NCBI GenBank assembly: GCA_002414865.1
Contig: DIAQ01000033.1
Coordinates: forward strand, 93,239 to 98,768
Reading direction: 5' to 3'
Length of the DNA: 5,530 nt
Origin: a candidate division Hyd24-12 bacterium UBA5074
GTDB lineage: Bacteria; Fermentibacterota; Fermentibacteria; Fermentibacterales; Fermentibacteraceae
The translations under genes were made by a program, and so were the position numbers. The notes beneath the pieces were generated by a model. The model was not told the origin of the DNA and did no database searches. It was given only the letters and a program-made list of their open reading frames with translations. Below, piece by piece: positions 1 through 5,530 of this stretch; the stretch's first letter is position 1, and each line of letters begins with the position of its first letter.

Positions 1-3000
1 GTGTTGGAGTAGACCTCGGTGTCCAGGATCAGGATGTTGACGTTCCTGCCCTGTGCGATCACATGGTCGAGTCCGCCGTAGCCTATGTCATAGGCCCAGC
101 CGTCTCCGCCCAGGATCCAGACGCTCCTTCTCATCAGGTAGTCGCTCACGGAGGACAGCAGCCTGGCCCGCGGCCCTTCGATCTTCGACAGGGCTTCACT
201 CAGCCTTGCGAGGGCGGAGCGCTGTCCGGCGATCTCGGCCTCCGTCCCCTGGGGGTTGTCCATGATCCCGGCGACGAGATCCTGCCCGAGGGCAGGCTCG
301 AGCTCCTTCAGCAGCTCCACCGCGAACTGGGCCTGCCTGTCCAGCGTGAGCCTGAATCCGAACCCGAACTCCGCCGCATCCTCGAACAGGCTGTTGTTCC
401 AGGCCGGACCCCTGCCGTCGGCATTCACGCAGTACGGAGTGGTCGGCAGGTTTCCGCCGTAGATGGAGCTGCAGCCGGTGGCGTTGGCTACGACAGCCCT
501 GTCTCCGAACAGCTGGGTCATGAGCTTTACGTAGGGAGTCTCGCCGCAGCCTGCGCAGGCACCCGAGAACTCGAAGAGCGGGCGCATGAGCTGAGTGCCC
601 TTCACGGTCCCGCGGTCGAGCTTCTGCCTGTCGTAATCGGGTATCGAGAGGAAATGGTCGAAATACCGCTTCTCGATGTCCACGACCTCGTCATGCCCGG
701 TCATGTTGATCGCCTTGCGCCCCGGCTCGGTCCTGCTCCTGCCGGGGCATGCGTGGACACAGGCGCCGCAGCCGGTGCAGTCCTCCGGGGCGACCTGCAC
801 GATCCACTTCATGCCGGCGAATTCCCGGCCCTTCGCATCGGCGCTGCGGAAGCCTGCCGGCGCCCCCTCCAGAGCGGACGGGTCGCAGGCCTTCACCCTG
901 ATCGCTGCGTGAGGGCACACCAGGCTGCACACCGCGCACTGAAGGCAGACCTGCGGGTCCCACACCGGGACTTCGAGGGCGATGTTGCGCTTCTCCCAGC
1001 GCGTTGTCGCCGAAGGCCAGGTGCCGTCCGCAGGCATCGCGGAGACGGGCAGACCGTCACCCTTCTTGGAGATGATCGCTGCGGTGACCTCGCGCACGAA
1101 CGCCGGGGCCTCCTCCGGCACGGGCATGGCCATGTCATGGGTGGCGCTGATCGTGTCCGGGTAGGAGACCTCGTGCAGGTTGGCGAGCGTGTCGTCCACC
1201 GCCTCGAAGTTCTTGCGGACGACGTCCTCCCCCTTGCGTCCATAGGATTTCCTGATGGCCTGCTTGATCTTGTCTATGGCTTCCTCGCGGGGCAGGATCC
1301 CCGAGATGGCGAAGAAGCAGGTCTGCATTATCGTGTTGATCCTCACGCCCATGTCGTTCTGGCGAGCGACCTTGTAGGCGTCGATCACGAACAGGCGGAT
1401 CTTCTTCTCCAGCATCTGCTTCTGGGCCGTGAGGGGAAGGTGGTCCCAGACCTGCGCGGGGGGCCAGGGCGCATTCAGCAGGAGAGTGGCGCCCTGTGCC
1501 GCGTAGGACAGGACGTCGTACTGCTCCATGAATACGCTCTGGTGGCAGCCCACGAATGCCGCCTGGGAGACGAGGCAGGTCTGCCTGATGGGTTTCGGTC
1601 CGAATCTCAGGTGGCTCACCGTCAGGGTGCCGGCCTTCTTCGAGTCGTATACGAAGTAGCCCTGCGCGTAGTAGTCGGTTTCCTCGCCGATGATCTTGAT
1701 GGAGTTCTTGTTCGCGCCGACCGTTCCATCGGAGCCGAGCCCCAGGAACACGGCCTGGTGGACGCCCGGGGACTCGAGGCAGAAGTCGCTCCGAACCTGG
1801 AGCGAGGTGCCTGCCACATCGTCGGCGATCCCGACTGTGAAGTGGTTGACGGGCTCACTCTTCACGGCTTCGTCGAACACCGCTGCGACCATCCCGGGGG
1901 TGAACTCCTTGCTCCCGAGGCCGTATCGTCCGCCGAACGCCCTGACGCCTCCCCTGCCGGTCTCCGCCAGCGCGTTGACTATGTCGAGGTAGAGGGGCTC
2001 GCCGGGGGAGCCGGGCTCCTTCGTGCGGTCGAGGACTGCCACGGTCTTCACCGACAGAGGAAGGGCGGCTGAGAAGGCCTTGCAGTCGAAGGGCCTGTAG
2101 AGCCTCACCTTGACGAGGCCGACCTTGTCACCGCCTGCGACCATGCTCTCGACCGTCTCGTGCGTGACTTCCGCGCCGGAGCCCATCTGCACGATCACGC
2201 TCTCGGCGTCGGGCGCGCCCACGTAGTCGAACAGGTGGTACGCCCTCCCGGTCAGTCCGGCGAAGCGCTCCATGGCTTCGGCCACGATCGCCGGAGTGGC
2301 CAGGTAGTAGGGGTTCACCGTCTCGCGGCCCTGGAAGTAGACGTCGGGGTTCTGGCTCGTGCCGCGCACGACCGGCCTGTCCGGACTCATCGCCCGCATG
2401 CGGAAGGCCGTGACGAGCTCGTCGTCGATCATCGCGCGGACGGCTTCGTCGGAGACCGCCTCGATCTTCTGCACCTCGCTGCTGGTGCGGAAGCCGTCGA
2501 AGAAATGGATGAACGGCACGCGGGACTTGAGAGTCGAGGCGTGCGCCACGAGCGCCATGTCCATGGCCTCCTGCACCGAGTTGCTGGCCAGGAGGGCGAA
2601 TCCGGTCTGGCGGACCGCCATCACGTCACCGTGGTCGCCGAAGATGGAGAGTCCCTGGCATGCGAGGGCTCTGGCCGAGACGTGGAATACCACCGGCGTG
2701 AGTTCTCCGGCTATCTTGTACATCGTGGGGATCATCAGCAGGAGCCCCTGGGACGCAGTGAAGGTGGTGGTGAGGGCCCCTGTCTGGAGCGCTCCGTGGA
2801 CCGCGGCGGCAGCGCCGGCCTCGCTCTGCATCTCCTGCACGAGCGGGACCGTGCCCCAGAGGTTCTTCCGCCCCTTGGCCGACCACTCGTCGGACATCTC
2901 GCCCATGGTACTCGATGGCGTTATGGGATATATGGCAATGACTTCGCTGAGCTTGTGTGCGATCGTCGCGGCGGCCTCGTTGCCGTCGATCGTCACCATC

Positions 3001-3020
3001 GCCCTCTGGGCCTTGTCCAT
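1..3020 (-). CDS. nifJ: Pyruvate:ferredoxin (flavodoxin) oxidoreductase, C-terminus cut by window edge
   Basis: This cytoplasmic homodimeric enzyme converts pyruvate and CoA to acetyl-CoA and CO2, reducing two ferredoxins or a flavodoxin. I translated 1006 uninterrupted codons; family members have about 1170-1230 residues, so the last ~180 lie beyond the left edge. Seen: N-terminal YPITPSS (31-37), with T34, E67 and R117 matching active-site T31, E64 and R114 of the Desulfovibrio africanus enzyme; GSDGTVGANKNS (429-440) in the central domain; two ferredoxin motifs, C692/C695/C698/C702 and C748/C751/C754/C758; the proximal-cluster cysteines C822, C825 and C850 (a fourth ligand is expected past the edge); and the TPP-binding GDGWAYDIG from 972, with D973, T1001 and V1003 as likely Mg ligands and N1006 as the final residue. 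The ATG has AAGGAG five bases upstream. The gene lies 26 bases downstream of asnS, probably in the same transcript. No key residue is missing in the visible part. Family assignment is very secure; pyruvate as substrate is inferred from the conserved residues. Confidence 0.97.
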   Translation of the reverse strand, partial: MDKAQRAMVTIDGNEAAATIAHKLSEVIAIYPITPSSTMGEMSDEWSAKGRKNLWGTVPLVQEMQSEAGAAAAVHGALQTGALTTTFTASQGLLLMIPTMYKIAGELTPVVFHVSARALACQGLSIFGDHGDVMAVRQTGFALLASNSVQEAMDMALVAHASTLKSRVPFIHFFDGFRTSSEVQKIEAVSDEAVRAMIDDELVTAFRMRAMSPDRPVVRGTSQNPDVYFQGRETVNPYYLATPAIVAEAMERFAGLTGRAYHLFDYVGAPDAESVIVQMGSGAEVTHETVESMVAGGDKVGLVKVRLYRPFDCKAFSAALPLSVKTVAVLDRTKEPGSPGEPLYLDIVNALAETGRGGVRAFGGRYGLGSKEFTPGMVAAVFDEAVKSEPVNHFTVGIADDVAGTSLQVRSDFCLESPGVHQAVFLGLGSDGTVGANKNSIKIIGEETDYYAQGYFVYDSKKAGTLTVSHLRFGPKPIRQTCLVSQAAFVGCHQSVFMEQYDVLSYAAQGATLLLNAPWPPAQVWDHLPLTAQKQMLEKKIRLFVIDAYKVARQNDMGVRINTIMQTCFFAISGILPREEAIDKIKQAIRKSYGRKGEDVVRKNFEAVDDTLANLHEVSYPDTISATHDMAMPVPEEAPAFVREVTAAIISKKGDGLPVSAMPADGTWPSATTRWEKRNIALEVPVWDPQVCLQCAVCSLVCPHAAIRVKACDPSALEGAPAGFRSADAKGREFAGMKWIVQVAPEDCTGCGACVHACPGRSRTEPGRKAINMTGHDEVVDIEKRYFDHFLSIPDYDRQKLDRGTVKGTQLMRPLFEFSGACAGCGETPYVKLMTQLFGDRAVVANATGCSSIYGGNLPTTPYCVNADGRGPAWNNSLFEDAAEFGFGFRLTLDRQAQFAVELLKELEPALGQDLVAGIMDNPQGTEAEIAGQRSALARLSEALSKIEGPRARLLSSVSDYLMRRSVWILGGDGWAYDIGYGGLDHVIAQGRNVNILILDTEVYSN

Positions 3021-3046
3021 CGCTGCTCCTTCGTGACGGCCGCAGG

Positions 3047-4429
3047 CTAGGCCATGCTGCCGAATGTCCTCGGATAGGGGAGGACGTCTCTGATGTTCTT
3101 CATCCCTGTGAGGTACATGAGCATTCTCTCGAAGCCCAGGCCGAAGCCCGAGTGAGGGGCGGTGCCCCAGCGTCGTATGTCGAAGTACCACTGGTAGGTT
3201 TCCATGTCCAGACCCTGTGCGGAGGCTCTGCGCATCAGCACTTCGAGGCGCTCCTCGCGCTGGCTGCCCCCGATCAGCTCGCCCACACCGGGCATGAGGA
3301 GATCGGTGCAGGCGACCGTCCGCCCGTCGTCGCTCAGGCGCATGTAGAAGGGTTTGAACGAGGCCGGATAATCGGTGACGAAGACCGGCCGGCCGAATAC
3401 CTCGTCGGCCAGGAAGCGCTCGTGCTCGGCAACCAGTGCGCTTCCCCAGGCGAGGCTGGAGATCCTGCCGGCGCCCTCCCTCGCGACGATCGCCACGGCC
3501 TCGTCGTAGGGGATGCGGGCGAAGGGCTTGTCGAGGATCGTAGAATACCTGTCGGCAAGGCCCGGCTCGACGAATTCGCCCAGGAACGCGACCTCGTCCG
3601 GGCACCCTTCCCGCACCCCGGAGGCGAGCGACTTCACGAATGCCTCGGCGAGGGCGATGTCATCGTCGAGATCGCAGAAGGCCATCTCCGGCTCTATCAT
3701 CCAGAACTCGGCGGCGTGCACCCTGGTGTCCGACGGATCGGCCCTGAAGATGGGCCCGAACGTGTACACGCTGCCCAGCCCCAGTGCGAGGGGCTCGGCC
3801 TCCAGCTGCGCGCTGACGCTCAGATAAGCCTTGCGGCGGAAGAAGTCGGCCTCGTAGTCGACTCCTCCATCCTTCACCGGGACGCTCCCGAGTGGGAGGG
3901 TCGTCACCTGGAAGGTCTCGCCCGCGCCTTCGCAGTCGCTCGATGTCAGGAGCGGCGGATGCACGTAGATGAAGCCGCGGGCATCGAAGAACTCATGGAC
4001 CGACATCGCCAGCCGGTGGCGCATCCTGAACACGGCGTTGAAGGTGCCGGTCCTTGCCCTGAGCTGCGGCAGGGATCGCAGGAACTCCATGGAGTGGCGC
4101 TTGGGCTGCAGCGGGTATCCGCCGTCGACAGGCCCGATCACCTCAGCCGACGAAGCCTGCAGCTCGCGCTCCTGCCCCGCACCCCTGGATGCCACGATCC
4201 GGCCGGCCACCCTGATGCATGCGCCTGCAGTCATCCCCGCCAGCGAGGCGTCCGGGAAGGAGACCCTGTCGAAGACAGCCTGCAGGCTCGCGAAGCACGA
4301 ACCGTCGTTGATCGAGGCGAACGCCACGGAGCTCGAGGTGCGGTTGTTGCGCACCCACCCGTAAACGGTCACCTCTGATCCCAGCTGGACGGACTCCAGC
4401 GCATCCCTGACGGTGGTCCTCGCGATCAT
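3047..4429 (-). CDS. asnS: Asparagine--tRNA ligase (AsnRS, class IIb)
   Basis: This cytoplasmic enzyme activates asparagine with ATP and attaches it to tRNA-Asn. The protein has 460 residues, close to the usual ~465. Seen: an N-terminal OB-fold anticodon-binding domain (about 17-100, with VYGWVRNNRTS and INDGSCFASLQ), then a class II catalytic core with motif 1 around 145-161, the AYLSVSAQLEAE segment (201-212), motif 2 from FRAD (228-231) to AEFWMIEPEM (240-249), DYPASFKPFYMRL (353-365), GELIGGSQREER (383-394) and motif 3 GFGLGFERMLMYL (428-440) with its conserved arginine R435. The IGGSQREER and AEFWMIEPE signatures separate it from AspRS and LysRS. The ATG at 4429 is preceded by GGGAGGAG; the frame stays open upstream to 4717, but that stretch overlaps aqpZ and has no AsnRS similarity. 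Motif 2 differs from the usual FRAENSNTSRH form (see findings). It is the first gene of a likely asnS-nifJ unit. Its presence implies direct charging of tRNA-Asn, though GatCAB could coexist. Confidence 0.97.
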   Translation of the reverse strand: MIARTTVRDALESVQLGSEVTVYGWVRNNRTSSSVAFASINDGSCFASLQAVFDRVSFPDASLAGMTAGACIRVAGRIVASRGAGQERELQASSAEVIGPVDGGYPLQPKRHSMEFLRSLPQLRARTGTFNAVFRMRHRLAMSVHEFFDARGFIYVHPPLLTSSDCEGAGETFQVTTLPLGSVPVKDGGVDYEADFFRRKAYLSVSAQLEAEPLALGLGSVYTFGPIFRADPSDTRVHAAEFWMIEPEMAFCDLDDDIALAEAFVKSLASGVREGCPDEVAFLGEFVEPGLADRYSTILDKPFARIPYDEAVAIVAREGAGRISSLAWGSALVAEHERFLADEVFGRPVFVTDYPASFKPFYMRLSDDGRTVACTDLLMPGVGELIGGSQREERLEVLMRRASAQGLDMETYQWYFDIRRWGTAPHSGFGLGFERMLMYLTGMKNIRDVLPYPRTFGSMA

Positions 4430-4434
4430 TTCGA

Positions 4435-4442
4435 CTCCTCCC
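4435..4442 (-). promoter_or_regulatory. Ribosome binding site of asnS
   Basis: Read on the minus strand, GGGAGGAG ends five bases before the ATG at 4429. This near-consensus Shine-Dalgarno sequence decides the asnS start, since the same frame is open for a further 288 bases upstream. Confidence 0.8.
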
Positions 4443-4467
4443 GGAGAAACGGAAAAGGACAGGGACA

Positions 4468-4473
4468 ATAATA
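4468..4473 (-). promoter_or_regulatory. Candidate -10 element for asnS-nifJ
   Basis: TATTAT on the minus strand sits in the only AT-rich island of the divergent gap (GTTATTATTG, 4475-4466), about 38 bases upstream of the asnS ATG, leaving room for a short leader. It matches the TATAAT consensus at five of six positions. No convincing -35 box lies 16-18 bases upstream, where the sequence is ACTCCC-like. This is therefore either a weak or activator-dependent promoter, or a chance AT patch. Confidence 0.35.
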
Positions 4474-4495
4474 ACCGCGGGGACGCCTGCGGGAG

Positions 4496-4544
4496 TAGGG
4501 GAGGTTCCGGGTCCGGGCCTTGACCGGGGATTCCTCTCCCCCTA
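4496..4544. repeat. Imperfect inverted repeat in the divergent promoter gap
   Basis: TAGGGG (4496-4501) is the exact reverse complement of CCCCTA (4539-4544). Inside it, GAGG (4501-4504) can pair with CCTC (4533-4536), and CCGG (4507-4510) with CCGG (4524-4527), with unpaired bases between. The arms flank and overlap the -35 and -10 candidates of the rightward promoter. It could be an operator-like dyad or a hairpin, but the region is so rich in G and C runs that chance pairing is quite possible. Confidence 0.3.
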
Positions 4545-4548
4545 TTTC
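4520..4548 (+). promoter_or_regulatory. Candidate sigma70-type promoter for aqpZ
   Basis: TTGACC (4520-4525) matches five of six bases of the TTGACA -35 consensus. It is followed, after exactly 17 bases, by TATTTC (4543-4548), which matches TATAAT at three of six positions. The predicted transcript start near 4555 would leave a leader of about 40 bases before the aqpZ ATG. Placement and spacing are good; the -10 is weak. Confidence 0.45.
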
Positions 4549-4593
4549 GATTCGTCAGCCTCTGGAGCGGGAACAAGTCGAGAGGAGGAAGCC

Positions 4594-5283
4594 ATGAAGC
4601 AGTACGTCGCGGAGTTCTTCGGGACCTTCTGGCTGGTCCTGGGCGGTTGCGGCAGCGCAGTCCTGGCGGCTGCCTTCCCGGGTCTCGGGATAGGGTTCGT
4701 GGGCGTGTCGCTCGCATTCGGCCTCACTGTCCTCACCATGGCCTTCGCCATCGGCCACATCTCCGGCTGCCATCTCAACCCGGCCGTTTCCATCGGCCTG
4801 TGGGCCGGCGGGAGATTCCCCGGGAGCAAGCTTGCTCCGTACATCGTCGCGCAGGTCGCAGGCGGCATCGCCGCCGGAGCGGTCCTGTTCGCGATCGCCA
4901 GCGGAAGAGCCGGATTCGACGTCTCCGCGGGCTTCGCCTCCAACGGCTACGGTGAGCACTCCCCCGGAGGGTACTCGCTGGCGGCCGCGCTGATCTGCGA
5001 GATCGTCATGACCATGATGTTCCTCCTCGTGATCCTGGGCTCCACCGATGAACGAGCCCCCAAGGGATTCGCGCCCATCGCCATCGGCCTCTGCCTGACC
5101 CTCATACACCTCATAAGCATCCCTGTGACGAACACCTCGGTGAACCCTGCGAGGAGCACCGGAGTGGCGGTGTTCGCAGGAGGCTGGGCGATCTCCCAGC
5201 TCTGGCTCTTCTGGGTGGCCCCGGTGATCGGCGCCGTCCTCGGAGCCTTCGCCTACAGGATAGTGGGTTCGCGGGACAGGTGA
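4594..5283 (+). CDS. aqpZ: Aquaporin Z, water channel of the inner membrane
   Basis: This MIP-family channel allows rapid, selective water flow across the cytoplasmic membrane; the family forms tetramers with one pore per subunit. The protein has 229 residues, against 231 for Escherichia coli AqpZ. Seen: six hydrophobic membrane segments (about 7-27, 34-54, 82-104, 129-149, 157-177 and 203-222) and the two half-helices carrying NPA at 62-64 and 184-186. The aromatic/arginine selectivity filter is F42, H172, T181 and R187, matching F43, H174, T183 and R189 of E. coli AqpZ. This is the water-specific pattern and differs from that of glycerol channels (GlpF). AGGAGG (4583-4588) lies five bases before the ATG. 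The gene starts a plus-strand unit continuing into a P-type ATPase, and is transcribed away from asnS. Long stretches agree with the enterobacterial protein as I recall it (for example NGYGEHSPGGYS, 117-128), which raises possible horizontal transfer, although codon use looks like that of its neighbours. Confidence 0.97.
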   Translation: MKQYVAEFFGTFWLVLGGCGSAVLAAAFPGLGIGFVGVSLAFGLTVLTMAFAIGHISGCHLNPAVSIGLWAGGRFPGSKLAPYIVAQVAGGIAAGAVLFAIASGRAGFDVSAGFASNGYGEHSPGGYSLAAALICEIVMTMMFLLVILGSTDERAPKGFAPIAIGLCLTLIHLISIPVTNTSVNPARSTGVAVFAGGWAISQLWLFWVAPVIGAVLGAFAYRIVGSRDR

Positions 5284-5323
5284 GTCCGGCGCGCAGGGAC
5301 GGCATCACTCTGCAGGCCGGGCT

Positions 5324-5328
5324 GAAGG
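5324..5328 (+). promoter_or_regulatory. Ribosome binding site favouring the ATPase start at 5334
   Basis: GAAGG lies five bases before the ATG at 5334. The alternative GTG at 5280, which overlaps the aqpZ stop, has only a weak GGGACAG upstream. This is the main reason for choosing the ATG, but GAAGG would also read as ordinary codons if translation began at 5280. Confidence 0.5.
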
Positions 5329-5333
5329 CCGGC

Positions 5334-5530
5334 ATGCAGGGCGACTGGTGGAGCCTCTCCCCGGACGAGGTCCTTCCGCGGCTGCGGTCGACGGCCCGGG
5401 GGCTCTCGGAGGAGGAGGCCTCCTCCAGGCTCGAGCGCTACGGTCCCAACGCGATCCAGAAGCAGATGAGAGTGACGGGGCCGATGCTCCTGCTCGGCCC
5501 GGTCAGGAGCCCCCTCGTCCTGATCCTGAT
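5334..5530 (+). CDS. P-type cation-transporting ATPase, N-terminal fragment cut by window edge
   Basis: P-type ATPases pump cations across the cytoplasmic membrane using a phospho-aspartate intermediate. Only the first 65 codons are inside the window. Seen: a typical cation-ATPase N-terminal domain, with WWSLSPDEVLPRL (5-17), GLSEEEASSRLERYGPN (23-39), then a basic linker and the start of the first membrane helix at VRSPLVLIL (57-65). The DKTGT phosphorylation site, the ion-binding helices and the rest of a protein usually 800-900 residues long lie beyond the edge, so the ion is not determined. The LLLxxxxSPLVLIL style most resembles the magnesium-transporting (MgtA-like, P3B) group as I recall it; a Ca2+ or other P2-type pump is possible. 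I chose the ATG at 5334 for its GAAGG site. An in-frame GTG at 5280 would add 18 residues and overlap the aqpZ stop by three bases. With either start the gene closely follows aqpZ and is probably co-transcribed. Confidence 0.85.
   Translation, partial: MQGDWWSLSPDEVLPRLRSTARGLSEEEASSRLERYGPNAIQKQMRVTGPMLLLGPVRSPLVLIL

Noticed and set aside
63..2072. A 669-codon open frame on the plus strand, antisense to nifJ
   Set aside because: It is in exact codon register with nifJ, so its stops would correspond to TTA, CTA or TCA codons in nifJ. Those are rare in a GC-rich gene, which keeps the antisense frame open. It has no recognisable domain, while the opposite strand is an unmistakable PFOR.
2160..3050. 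A 296-codon plus-strand frame opposite the nifJ N-terminus
   Set aside because: It lies in the same antisense register as the 63-2072 frame, interrupted only by a TCA serine codon of nifJ. Composition explains it.
2957..4378. A 473-codon plus-strand frame opposite asnS
   Set aside because: It is in exact register with asnS codons and ends at a TCA serine codon of asnS (4376-4378). The real gene on the other strand has all class II synthetase motifs.
4430..4717. An N-terminal extension of asnS of 96 codons
   Set aside because: The frame is open but runs through the divergent gap and into aqpZ. It resembles no AsnRS sequence, and a strong GGGAGGAG site precedes the internal ATG at 4429, which gives the normal family length.
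4768..4770. Cysteine 59 next to the first NPA motif of AqpZ, where E. coli has glycine
   Set aside because: A cysteine, alanine or glycine at this position is common across bacterial aquaporins (SGCH, SGAH and SGGH variants), so it is not a sign of altered function.
4542..5109. Minus-strand frames of 133 and 184 codons opposite aqpZ
   Set aside because: Both are shadows of aqpZ. The longer is in exact antisense codon register, and neither shows domain-like features.
1..5530. A novel defence, secretion or biosynthetic system
   Set aside because: All coding space is taken by four recognisable families (PFOR, AsnRS, AqpZ, P-type ATPase). The only non-coding stretch of any size is a 164-base divergent promoter gap. 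No repeats, arrays, structured RNA or mobile-element signatures were seen.

Overview
The window is a compact, GC-rich stretch of bacterial chromosome with two gene pairs pointing away from each other. The host lineage cannot be fixed from the sequence. A [4Fe-4S]-rich pyruvate:ferredoxin oxidoreductase suggests an anaerobic, fermentative or facultative bacterium. Codon choice is strongly GC-biased at third positions, with frequent AGG arginine codons. No mobile element, tRNA, rRNA, CRISPR array or other repeat family was seen.

Left part (minus strand): asnS (asparaginyl-tRNA synthetase, 460 residues, 3047-4429) is followed after 26 bases by nifJ, the homodimeric pyruvate:ferredoxin (flavodoxin) oxidoreductase. 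nifJ starts at 3020 and runs off the left edge with 1006 codons present and about 15 percent of its C-terminus missing. The short gap and a good ribosome binding site suggest co-transcription.

Middle: the 164-base divergent gap (4430-4593) holds the start signals of both transcription units. There is a plausible sigma70-type promoter for the rightward unit, a weaker AT-rich -10 candidate for the leftward unit, and an imperfect dyad across the rightward promoter.

Right part (plus strand): aqpZ (4594-5283) encodes a water channel unusually like the enterobacterial AqpZ. Immediately after it begins a P-type cation-transporting ATPase, cut by the right edge after about 65 residues and possibly of the magnesium-transporting (MgtA-like) type. 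Together they look like a small water and ion homeostasis unit. The left pair joins a translation enzyme to central carbon metabolism with no obvious functional link.

I looked for an undescribed system and did not find one. The long open frames antisense to nifJ, asnS and aqpZ are codon-register shadows of high-GC genes. The points worth a second look are modest: a divergent motif 2 in AsnRS, the dyad over the divergent promoter, the enterobacterial-like AqpZ, and the aqpZ/P-type ATPase pairing with an ambiguous ATPase start.
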